A DNA stretch of 64,000 nt from Prescottella equi (lineage in GTDB: Bacteria > Actinomycetota > Actinomycetes > Mycobacteriales > Mycobacteriaceae), in the NCBI RefSeq assembly GCF_020171745.1, contig NZ_JAIVAH010000013.1:62001-126000 (forward strand), written 5' to 3'. Positions 1-6,909 of the stretch are shown one piece after another; position 1 is the stretch's first letter; each line of letters begins with the position of its first letter. The notes below the pieces were generated by a model, which worked only from the letters and a program-made list of their open reading frames with translations, made no database searches and had not been told where the DNA came from. The position numbers were made by a program, and so were the translations under genes.

Positions 1-447
1 GATGTCGGTGGCGGTGACCGGGACGCCGGCGCGGGCCAGGCGCAGCGGCAGGAAGCCGAAGCACGAGCCCAGGTCGAGCACCGAGCCGCGGACCAGTTCG
101 GCGGCCTTGTCGTGGATCGGCGCGAAGTCCGCGGTGCCGTCGAGTAGTTCCTCGAGCGAGTTGCGGTAGTAGACGGTCCACGACTCGAGTGCACCCGGCA
201 CGGTCGACCGGACCAGTCCGACCATCGTCAGCTCGAACTCCGTCTGCCCGAAGTCGGCGTCCCCGATCGAGGCGGTCACCTCGGCGACCAGACGCTCGCT
301 GAGCGCCTCGGGTCCCAGTGCGTGCCGCACATGCAGCGAATTGCCGCTACGGGTCAGGGTGATCGGCCCGCTCGGGACGCGTTCGACGGTGACGTGGTCG
401 TGCGACCACAGCCCCGGGGCGCAGGGGGCGAGCGAGTCGAGCGTCAT
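1..447 (-). CDS. mftM: Mycofactocin oligosaccharide methyltransferase MftM, C-terminus cut by window edge
   Basis: 149 codons are visible and the frame is open to base 1. The ATG at 447-445 overlaps the TGA of the upstream regulator gene (ATGA), so the two genes are probably translated in series. After about 115 residues there is a Rossmann SAM-binding motif I (VLDLGSCFGFLPLRLA) followed by a short loop and VTATDI, where the acidic residue would hold the SAM ribose. In mycobacteria MftM methylates the glucose chain that MftF adds to mycofactocin. Here identity rests on the methyltransferase fold plus its place directly behind mftR at the head of an mft locus. A generic class I methyltransferase is the alternative. 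Confidence 0.75.
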   Translation of the reverse strand, partial: MTLDSLAPCAPGLWSHDHVTVERVPSGPITLTRSGNSLHVRHALGPEALSERLVAEVTASIGDADFGQTEFELTMVGLVRSTVPGALESWTVYYRNSLEELLDGTADFAPIHDKAAELVRGSVLDLGSCFGFLPLRLARAGVPVTATDI

Positions 448-1076
448 GGGGCGGTTCCGTTCAGTAGCGGCTCGTGCAGTTCGGACAGTCCGGTGTACAG
501 CAGTCGACTGCCCTTTGCGAGCAGTTCGATCAGGTCGAGCGAGTCGTCGGTCAGCCAGGTCTCGTACGCCCCCAGCGCGATGCCGAGCATCATGTAGCCC
601 ACCGTTCGGGGCAGTTGATCGGCCGGATCGAGGCCGAGTCTGCCGGCGACGTATTCGGCGATCACCTTGCGCCATCCGTCGTACATCACCACCGAGTACG
701 CCTGCAGCGCGGGAACCACGAAGATCAGTTCCATCCTGCGGCGATGTCCCTCGGCGACCTCGGGCGGGAAGGTGTTGAACGCCATCACCGCCGAGACGAG
801 CGTGTCGAGGATCGACATGTCGTCGGGCATCTCGGCGAGCAGGGTGCGCATCTCGGCCAGGTGCGCGTCGAAGTCGCCCCACGGCACCGCGTTCTTCGAC
901 GGGAAGTAGCGGAAGAACGTGCGGCGCGCGATCCCTGCAGCCTCGGCGATGTCGTCGACGCTGGTGTCGTCGAACCCGCGGGTGGCGAACAGGTCGATGC
1001 CCACCGCCGCGATGCGGTCGCGTGTGGTGGTCGGCCTCCGGCCGATCCGCGACGACGGGTTTCTACGACTGCGCAC
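444..1076 (-). CDS. mftR: TetR-family regulator of the mycofactocin locus (MftR)
   Basis: 210 aa. An N-terminal TetR helix-turn-helix is plain: RDRIAAVGIDLFATRGFDDTSVDDIAEAAGIARRTFFRYF, split here only by family convention into helices 1-3, followed by a helical ligand domain. The start is set at GTG 1076 because a perfect AAGGAGG lies at 1091-1085, eight bases upstream; an in-frame GTG at 1094 would lie on top of that site. It diverges from mftA and overlaps mftM. MftR in mycobacteria represses mft genes and is released by long-chain acyl-CoA; the repeats in the intergenic region are candidate operators. Family and role are well supported by context. Confidence 0.9.
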   Translation of the reverse strand: MRSRRNPSSRIGRRPTTTRDRIAAVGIDLFATRGFDDTSVDDIAEAAGIARRTFFRYFPSKNAVPWGDFDAHLAEMRTLLAEMPDDMSILDTLVSAVMAFNTFPPEVAEGHRRRMELIFVVPALQAYSVVMYDGWRKVIAEYVAGRLGLDPADQLPRTVGYMMLGIALGAYETWLTDDSLDLIELLAKGSRLLYTGLSELHEPLLNGTAP

Positions 1077-1133
1077 TTCTGTGACCTCCTTCACTAGTCA
1101 TTGTGCACCCGATGCCATTACAGTGGTGAACCG

Positions 1134-1158
1134 AGTCACAGTGAAGAAGTCACTATGA
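1134..1158. promoter_or_regulatory. Candidate MftR operator: two AGTCACnnTGA repeats between mftR and mftA
   Basis: AGTCACAGTGA at 1134-1144 and AGTCACTATGA at 1148-1158 are direct repeats with a 14-base period. The first contains a perfect 9-base dyad (TCACAGTGA). A related TCACTAGTCA lies at 1091-1100, at the opposite gene's ribosome-binding site. Position in the divergent promoter region of a TetR gene suggests the regulator's binding site. This is inference; no consensus was checked. Confidence 0.4.
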
Positions 1159-1200
1159 CCGCAGATCCCGCTGCTGGGGTCCGATTTGGAGGAGGAATCG

Positions 1201-1302
1201 ATGTCCGATCGCGACAGTGTCATTTCTGCCAACGAGAGCTCGCTCGTCGAGGAGTCCCTCGTGGAAGAGGTTTCCATCGACGGCATGTGCGGCGTGTACT
1301 GA
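1201..1302 (+). CDS. mftA: Mycofactocin precursor peptide MftA
   Basis: A 33-residue ORF preceded by a strong GGAGGAGG (1188-1195). It begins MSDRDSV, has a Glu/Ser/Val-rich middle and ends in IDGMCGVY, the hallmark C-terminus of MftA. In the pathway MftC decarboxylates the terminal Tyr and links it to the penultimate Val, and MftE then releases the Val-Tyr-derived dipeptide that MftD converts to premycofactocin. The leader upstream of the core binds MftB. It lies two bases before mftB and is the first gene of the rightward transcript. Recognition is essentially certain from the tail. Confidence 0.97.
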   Translation: MSDRDSVISANESSLVEESLVEEVSIDGMCGVY

Positions 1303-1304
1303 TC

Positions 1305-1607
1305 GTGTCCGAACAGGCCCTCGGCTCCGGCTCGTCGGCCGGCACGATCGATCTCGACGCGGCGTGGAAGCTTCATCCGCAGGTGGCGCTGCGCCCCGAA
1401 CCTTTCGGGGCGCTGCTCTACCACTTCGGGACGCGCAAGCTGTCGTTCCTGAAGAACCGGACCATCGTCGAGATCGTCGAATCGCTGCCCCAGCACCCGA
1501 ACGTCGGGGCAGCCCTGCGAGCGCACGGCATCGAGGAGGATGAGGCGCGGCCGTATCTGCGCGCCCTCGGCACCCTGGCCGACTCGCACATGATCGTGCC
1601 GTCCTGA
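1305..1607 (+). CDS. mftB: Mycofactocin peptide chaperone MftB (PqqD-like RiPP recognition element)
   Basis: 100 aa from GTG 1305, two bases after the mftA stop; no separate Shine-Dalgarno is visible, so it is probably coupled to mftA translation. The core (WKLHPQVALRPEPFGALLYHF through ADSHMIVPS) has the PqqD-like pattern: an N-terminal beta hairpin, an RKLSFLKNRTIVEIVE strand/helix and three short helices. MftB binds the MftA leader and presents the C-terminal Val-Tyr to MftC. Length and position between mftA and mftC are standard. Confidence 0.95.
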   Translation: MSEQALGSGSSAGTIDLDAAWKLHPQVALRPEPFGALLYHFGTRKLSFLKNRTIVEIVESLPQHPNVGAALRAHGIEEDEARPYLRALGTLADSHMIVPS

Positions 1608-1668
1608 ACCCAGCCTCTTCTTCACGTTCTGTACCCAACCAGACTCTTCAGATTTGAGGACTCAGCCC

Positions 1669-2919
1669 ATGACCTCAGTTCTCGAGCCGCCCGCGACCAT
1701 GTCGTCTCCCGCCGCTCCGCTCGTCCCCAAGGTCGGTCGTCTCGTAGACCAGTTCGAACTCGGTCTCGACGCCCCGATCTGTCTCACGTGGGAACTCACC
1801 TACGCGTGCAACCTGTCGTGCGTGCACTGCCTGTCGTCCTCGGGACGACGGGATCCGCGCGAGCTCAGCACCGAACAGTGCAAGTCGATCATCGACGAGC
1901 TGCAGCGCATGCAGGTCTTCTACGTCAACATCGGCGGCGGTGAACCCACCGTCCGCTCCGACTTCTGGGAGCTGGTCGACTACGCGACCGAGCACCAGGT
2001 CGGCGTCAAGTTCTCCACCAACGGCGTCAAGATCGACAAGAAGGTCGCCGAGCGTCTCGCGGCCAGCGACTACGTCGACGTCCAGATCTCCCTCGACGGC
2101 GCGACCGCCGAGGTGAACGACGCTGTGCGCGGGCCGGGTTCGTTCGCGATGGCCGTGCGTGCGCTCGAGAACCTCGCGGAGGCGGGGTTCAAGGACGCCA
2201 AGATCTCCGTCGTCGTCACCCGTGAGAACGTCAGCCAGCTCGACGAGTTCAAGGCGCTCGCCGACAAGTTCGGTGCAACGCTGCGCATCACGCGGCTGCG
2301 TCCGTCGGGCCGCGGCGCCGACGTGTGGGACGAGCTGCACCCCACCCAGGAACAGCAGCGCGAGCTGTACGACTGGCTCGTCGCCAACGGCGAGGGCGTG
2401 CTCACGGGCGACTCGTTCTTCCACCTGTCCGCCTACGGCGACGCGCTTCCGGGTCTGAACCTGTGCGGCGCCGGCCGCGTCGTCTGCCTGATCGACCCGA
2501 TCGGTGACGTGTACGCGTGCCCGTTCGCGATCCACGACCAGTTCCTGGCCGGAAACATCGTCTCGGACGGCGGTTTCCAGCAGGTGTGGCAGCACTCGGA
2601 GCTGTTCCAGGATCTGCGGTCGCCGCAGACCGGCGGAGCGTGCAGCAAGTGCAACCACTACGACTCGTGCCGCGGCGGCTGCATGGCGGCCAAGTTCTTC
2701 ACCGGCCTGCCGATGGACGGCCCGGACCCGGAGTGTGTCCAGGGCTACGGCACGTCCGCGCTCGAGGCGGATCGCACCGTGCCGAAGTCGAGCCAGGACC
2801 ACTCGCGGACCGGTAAGCGTGCCGAGCGGCGCACGCCGCAGGCGCCGGTTCCGCTGACCCTGCTGACCCGTCCGCCGGCGAAGATCTGCGACGAAAATCC
2901 GCTTGCCGGAATGGAATAA
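1669..2919 (+). CDS. mftC: Mycofactocin radical SAM maturase MftC
   Basis: 416 aa from ATG 1669 (GAGGA at 1656-1660); a TTG at 1654 is rejected because it overlaps that site. The radical-SAM cysteines are C47, C51 and C54 (CNLSCVHC), followed by the GGGEP SAM motif. The SPASM region with further iron-sulfur ligands includes C266 and C325, C328, C334, C338 (CSKCNHYDSCRGGC). MftC oxidatively decarboxylates the C-terminal Tyr of MftA and then forms the Val-Tyr crosslink. The last ~50 residues after the SPASM domain form a basic, proline-rich tail (KRAERRTPQAP) with no recognised motif. Confidence 0.97.
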   Translation: MTSVLEPPATMSSPAAPLVPKVGRLVDQFELGLDAPICLTWELTYACNLSCVHCLSSSGRRDPRELSTEQCKSIIDELQRMQVFYVNIGGGEPTVRSDFWELVDYATEHQVGVKFSTNGVKIDKKVAERLAASDYVDVQISLDGATAEVNDAVRGPGSFAMAVRALENLAEAGFKDAKISVVVTRENVSQLDEFKALADKFGATLRITRLRPSGRGADVWDELHPTQEQQRELYDWLVANGEGVLTGDSFFHLSAYGDALPGLNLCGAGRVVCLIDPIGDVYACPFAIHDQFLAGNIVSDGGFQQVWQHSELFQDLRSPQTGGACSKCNHYDSCRGGCMAAKFFTGLPMDGPDPECVQGYGTSALEADRTVPKSSQDHSRTGKRAERRTPQAPVPLTLLTRPPAKICDENPLAGME

Positions 2920-2952
2920 GAAGTAGTTCACAAGCAGTACGAGAGGTTTGAC

Positions 2953-4131
2953 ATGGCCAAGAGTGCCTGGTTCGAGACGGTCGCCGAGGCGCAGCGGCGG
3001 GCGAAGAAACGCCTGCCCAAGTCGGTGTATGCGGCACTGGTCGCCGGCTCCGAGAAGGGGCTGACCGTCGACGACAACATCGCGGCCTTCACCGAACTCG
3101 GCTTCGCCCCGCACGTGGCCGGCCTGTCCGGAGAGCGTGATCTGTCGACCACCGTTATGGGCCAGCCCATTTCGATGCCCGTGATGATCTCGCCGACCGG
3201 TGTGCAGGCCGTGCACCCGGACGGCGAGGTCGCGGTCGCCCGCGCCGCGGCGGCCCGCGGCACCGCGATCGGGCTCAGCTCCTTCGCGAGCAAGTCCATC
3301 GAGGAGGTTGCGGCGGCCAATCCGCAGACCTTCTTCCAGATGTACTGGGTCGGCGACCGCGACACCCTGCTCCAGCGCATGGAACGGGCCCGCGCGGCCG
3401 GGGCCACCGGACTGATCATCACGCTCGACTGGTCCTTCTCCAACGGCCGCGACTGGGGCAGCCCGTCCATCCCCGAGAAGATGGACCTCAAGGCGATGTT
3501 CCAGTTCGCCCCGGAGGGCATCACGCGCCCGAAGTGGCTGTGGGAGTTCGCCAAGACCGGCAAGGTCCCGGACCTGACGACGCCCAACCTGGCGGCGCCG
3601 GGCCAGCAGCCGCCCACGTTCTTCGGTGCGTACGGACAGTGGATGGGCACCCCGCTGCCCACGTGGGAGGACGTCGCCTGGCTGCGTGAGCAGTGGGGCG
3701 GACCGTTCATGCTCAAGGGCGTCATGCGCGTCGACGACGCCAAGCGGGCTCTGGACGCCGGTTGCTCCGCGATCTCGGTTTCGAACCACGGCGGCAACAA
3801 CCTCGACGGCACCCCGGCTCCGATCCGGGCGCTGCCCGCGATCGCGGAGGCGGTCGGCGATCAGCTCGAGGTCGTGCTCGACGGCGGTATCCGCCGCGGC
3901 AGCGACGTCGTCAAGGCACTCGCCCTCGGCGCCCGTGCCGTCATGATCGGCCGCGCGTACCTGTGGGGCCTGTCGGCCAACGGCCAGGCCGGTGTCGAGA
4001 ACGTCCTCGACATCCTGCGCGGCGGCATCGACTCGGCCGTCCTCGGTCTGGGCCACAAGTCGATTCACGACCTGAGCCCCAACGATCTGGTGATCCCCGA
4101 GGGCTTCCGCCGCGACCTGGGCGTCGGCTAG
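2953..4131 (+). CDS. mftD: Mycofactocin FMN dehydrogenase MftD (LldD-like)
   Basis: 392 aa, with GAGAGG just upstream of ATG 2953. It is an FMN-dependent alpha-hydroxyacid dehydrogenase TIM barrel. The catalytic His is H279 in SNHGGNNLDG; lactate-type enzymes have HGGRQ here, so the carboxylate-binding Arg is replaced by Asn, as expected for the mycofactocin member. The FMN phosphate site VVLDGGIRRGSDVVKALALGA follows. In the pathway MftD oxidatively deaminates the AHDP dipeptide made by MftE to give premycofactocin, the redox-active form. Confidence 0.95.
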   Translation: MAKSAWFETVAEAQRRAKKRLPKSVYAALVAGSEKGLTVDDNIAAFTELGFAPHVAGLSGERDLSTTVMGQPISMPVMISPTGVQAVHPDGEVAVARAAAARGTAIGLSSFASKSIEEVAAANPQTFFQMYWVGDRDTLLQRMERARAAGATGLIITLDWSFSNGRDWGSPSIPEKMDLKAMFQFAPEGITRPKWLWEFAKTGKVPDLTTPNLAAPGQQPPTFFGAYGQWMGTPLPTWEDVAWLREQWGGPFMLKGVMRVDDAKRALDAGCSAISVSNHGGNNLDGTPAPIRALPAIAEAVGDQLEVVLDGGIRRGSDVVKALALGARAVMIGRAYLWGLSANGQAGVENVLDILRGGIDSAVLGLGHKSIHDLSPNDLVIPEGFRRDLGVG

Positions 4132-4135
4132 AAAA

Positions 4136-4151
4136 CCGCGCACGTGCGCGG
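4136..4151. promoter_or_regulatory. 16-bp perfect palindrome over the start codon of the next gene
   Basis: CCGCGCAC|GTGCGCGG at 4136-4151 is perfectly symmetric. It starts five bases after the mftD stop and contains the GTG (4144) used as the start of the OYE gene. No Shine-Dalgarno lies ahead of that GTG. In mRNA it could fold into a hairpin burying the start codon; in DNA it could be a dyad operator. Confidence 0.5.
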
Positions 4152-6075
4152 CAGTCTCACCGAGCAGTTCACCCTGGCCGGGCGCATCGCCCCGGCCAGG
4201 GTGCTGTTCGGTCCGCACGAGACCAACCTGGGGGACGGCCGCGCGCTGTCCCCGCGGCACGTCGCGTACTACGAACGTCGTGCTCGGGGCGGCGCCGGGC
4301 TGATCGTCACCGAAACCGCGTCGGTGCACGCGAGTGATTGGCCGTACGAGCGGGCCCCGCTCGCCGCGGCCTGCGAAACCGGTTGGCGTGCGGTGGCCGA
4401 CGCGTGCCGCCCGCACGGAACACTGGTGCTCGCGGGACTCGGGCACACCGGACTGCAGGGGTCGAGTGCGTGGTCGCAGTCGGCGCTGTGGGCGCCGTCC
4501 CGCTTCCCGGACCCGGTGTCGCGTGAGCTGCCGATGGAAATGGAGTCCGGCGAGATCGCCTCGCTCGTCGAGGGTTTCGGCCAGGCCGCGCGGGTCGCGG
4601 TGTCCGCTGGGGTCGACGGCATCGAGTTGGACGCCGGACCGTTCTCGCTGCTGCGTCAGTTCCATTCGGGCCTGACGAACCGCCGTGCGGACGGCTACGG
4701 CTCCGATCGGCTCCGGCTCACCCGTGAGGTGATCGCCGCGGTGCGCGCCGAACTCGGCGATCGCATCCTGTCGCTGCGGCTCAGTTGTGACGAGCAGGCG
4801 CCGTGGGCGGGCGTCACGCCGCAGGACGCGGCGGATCAGGTCGGTGCGCTGGCGGATGCGCTGGACCTGCTCGTCGTGGTGCGCGGCGGGCCGTACTCCA
4901 CTGCCGCCTATCGACCGGACGGCCACACCGCGCCGGGCTTCAACCTCGACCTGTGCCGATCGATGCGCGCCGCCGCCCGTGGACGGGTCCCGGTGGTGTT
5001 GCAGGGCAGCGTCGTCGACGCCGCCCAGGCTCAGCGGGCGCTCGACGACGGTGTCGCGGATCTCGTGGAGATGACCCGGGCACAGATCGCCGACCCGGAT
5101 CTGGTGGCGCGGGTACGGGGCGGCGCCGCGCCGCGGCCGTGCGTGCTGTGCAACCAGACCTGCCTGGTCCGGGATCCGCGGAATCCGGTGGTGACGTGTA
5201 TCGGTAACCCGACGGCGGGATTCGAGACGGTCGATCCGGAACCCGTCGAGGTTGCCGGCCCGGCCTGCGCGCTGGTGGTGGGTGGCGGGCCCGCCGGGCT
5301 CGAGGCGTCCCGGATCCTCGCGACGCGCGGATTCCGGGTGACGTTGGCGGAGAGGACTGCTCGGCTCGGTGGAATGCTGCGCACCGCGGCCGCCGGGCCG
5401 GGACGGGAGCGGCTGTCGCTGTTGGCCGACTGGCTCGAGGCGGAGTGCCGTCGCCTCGGAGTGGATATCAGGACGAACACCGAGATCGGGCCGGACGGTG
5501 TGGAGGATGCGCGTCGGGCCGGCGCTGCCGTGGTCGTCGCGGTCGGAAGCACGTCCCGTCCGGCACCGTGTTCGGTGGAGGCGGGAGTGCAGGTGCTCAC
5601 CGCGGCCGACGTGCTGTCGGGCGCCGGGTCGGATGCGGGACCGGTCGTGGTGATCGACCCCGTCGGCAGTCCGGTCGCGGTGTCGGTGGCGCTGCTGCTG
5701 GCCGAGCGGGGGCGGGACGTCGCGATCGCGACACCGGATCAGCTGATCGGTTCGCGACTCGGTCCGACGGGGGATCTGGTAGGCGCGAACAAGCGGCTGC
5801 AGGAAGCTGGCGTGACGTCGCATCTTGCAGTTCTCCCGGTGGCCGGGACAGCGGGAGAAGTGTTGCTGCAGAACCGCTTCACGGGTGTTCGCTTCGGCGT
5901 ACCGTGCTCGGTACTGGTGGACTGTTCGCTTCCGCTGCCGAACGAACAGTTGGCCGTCGGCGAGGAGGCGGCGAGGGTCGGCGATTGCGTCGCCCCCCGC
6001 ACCGTCCTCGAAGCCGTTCGCGAGGGAAGACTCGCGGCAATGTCCATGTCGCAACACGAGGTAGTCACGGGTTAG
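4144..6075 (+). CDS. Mycofactocin-system FadH/OYE family oxidoreductase 1
   Basis: 643 aa. An N-terminal FMN TIM barrel (about 1-325) is followed by a [4Fe-4S] cysteine set C333, C336, C340, C352 (CVLCNQTC...C) and a C-terminal FAD/NAD(P)H half starting ALVVGGGPAGLEASRIL, the 2,4-dienoyl-CoA reductase (FadH) architecture. The barrel segment that normally carries the catalytic histidines (HxAHGYLL...FLSP) reads DAGPFSLLRQFHSG, so the usual proton donors are absent. Start is GTG 4144, 12 bases after mftD. Its substrate is unknown; two such genes flank an SDR in mft loci of Rhodococcus type. Enoate or dienoyl reduction linked to mycofactocin is inference. Confidence 0.85.
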   Translation: MRGSLTEQFTLAGRIAPARVLFGPHETNLGDGRALSPRHVAYYERRARGGAGLIVTETASVHASDWPYERAPLAAACETGWRAVADACRPHGTLVLAGLGHTGLQGSSAWSQSALWAPSRFPDPVSRELPMEMESGEIASLVEGFGQAARVAVSAGVDGIELDAGPFSLLRQFHSGLTNRRADGYGSDRLRLTREVIAAVRAELGDRILSLRLSCDEQAPWAGVTPQDAADQVGALADALDLLVVVRGGPYSTAAYRPDGHTAPGFNLDLCRSMRAAARGRVPVVLQGSVVDAAQAQRALDDGVADLVEMTRAQIADPDLVARVRGGAAPRPCVLCNQTCLVRDPRNPVVTCIGNPTAGFETVDPEPVEVAGPACALVVGGGPAGLEASRILATRGFRVTLAERTARLGGMLRTAAAGPGRERLSLLADWLEAECRRLGVDIRTNTEIGPDGVEDARRAGAAVVVAVGSTSRPAPCSVEAGVQVLTAADVLSGAGSDAGPVVVIDPVGSPVAVSVALLLAERGRDVAIATPDQLIGSRLGPTGDLVGANKRLQEAGVTSHLAVLPVAGTAGEVLLQNRFTGVRFGVPCSVLVDCSLPLPNEQLAVGEEAARVGDCVAPRTVLEAVREGRLAAMSMSQHEVVTG

Positions 6076-6084
6076 GAGATCACG

Positions 6085-6897
6085 GTGGGACAGTTCGACG
6101 GCAAGGTCGCCTTCATCACGGGCGCGGCGCGCGGTCAGGGCCGCACGCACGCGGTGCGGTTGGCGCGTGAGGGCGCCGCGATCATCGCGGTGGACGTCTG
6201 CAAGAGCGTCACCGACCACAACACGTACGACGCCGCGACGGCCGACGACTTCGCGGAGACCGTGCGCCTCGTCGAGGCCGAGGGCGCGAAGATCTACGCC
6301 CGTGAGGCGGACGTCCGCGACAGCGCGGCGCTCAAGGCTGTCGTCGATGCGGGTGTCGAGCAGTTCGGTCGACTCGACATCGTGATCGCCAACGCCGGCA
6401 TCTGTAACTGGAACCGCTTCTGGGAGATGTCCGATGATCAGTGGGAGACGCTGATCGACATCAACCTCACCGGCTCGTTCAAGACTCTCAAGGCCGCGGT
6501 GCCGGCGATGATCGAGGCCGGCAACGGTGGCTCGATCATCATCGTCAGTTCGGTGGCCGGCATCAAGGCACTGCCCGGTCAGGCGCACTACGCGGCGTCG
6601 AAGTTCGGTCTGGTCGGTCTCACGCAGGCCGCGGCGAAGGAATTGGGCGAGTACAAGATCCGCGTCAACTCGATCCACCCGTACGGCGTCAACACCCACA
6701 TGGGCACCGATGCGGGCAGCCTCGTCATCCTGCAGCAGTACCCGCATTACGGGCCGAGCTTCGCGCCGATCCTCACCGAGAAGCCCATCGCCGACCCCGA
6801 CGACATCTCGGATGCGGTGTTGTGGCTCGCCGGTGACGGAGCCAAGACGGTCACGGCCAGCCAGGTCGCGCTGGATCAGGGCAACACCAAGGTCTGA
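6085..6897 (+). CDS. Mycofactocin-coupled short-chain dehydrogenase
   Basis: 270 aa from GTG 6085, with TAGGAG overlapping the preceding stop. The classical SDR signature is modified to TGAARGQG (residues 12-19), and after the second strand there is the extra segment VDVCKSVTDHNTYDAATADDF that marks mycofactocin-dependent SDRs and buries a non-exchangeable NAD. The catalytic Y169 and K173 sit in YAASK, with Ser in IIVSSVAG and NAG upstream. Such enzymes oxidise alcohols and pass electrons to mycofactocin rather than to free NAD. The physiological alcohol is not evident from sequence. Confidence 0.92.
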   Translation: MGQFDGKVAFITGAARGQGRTHAVRLAREGAAIIAVDVCKSVTDHNTYDAATADDFAETVRLVEAEGAKIYAREADVRDSAALKAVVDAGVEQFGRLDIVIANAGICNWNRFWEMSDDQWETLIDINLTGSFKTLKAAVPAMIEAGNGGSIIIVSSVAGIKALPGQAHYAASKFGLVGLTQAAAKELGEYKIRVNSIHPYGVNTHMGTDAGSLVILQQYPHYGPSFAPILTEKPIADPDDISDAVLWLAGDGAKTVTASQVALDQGNTKV

Positions 6898-6909
6898 CGC
6901 GACCGATCC

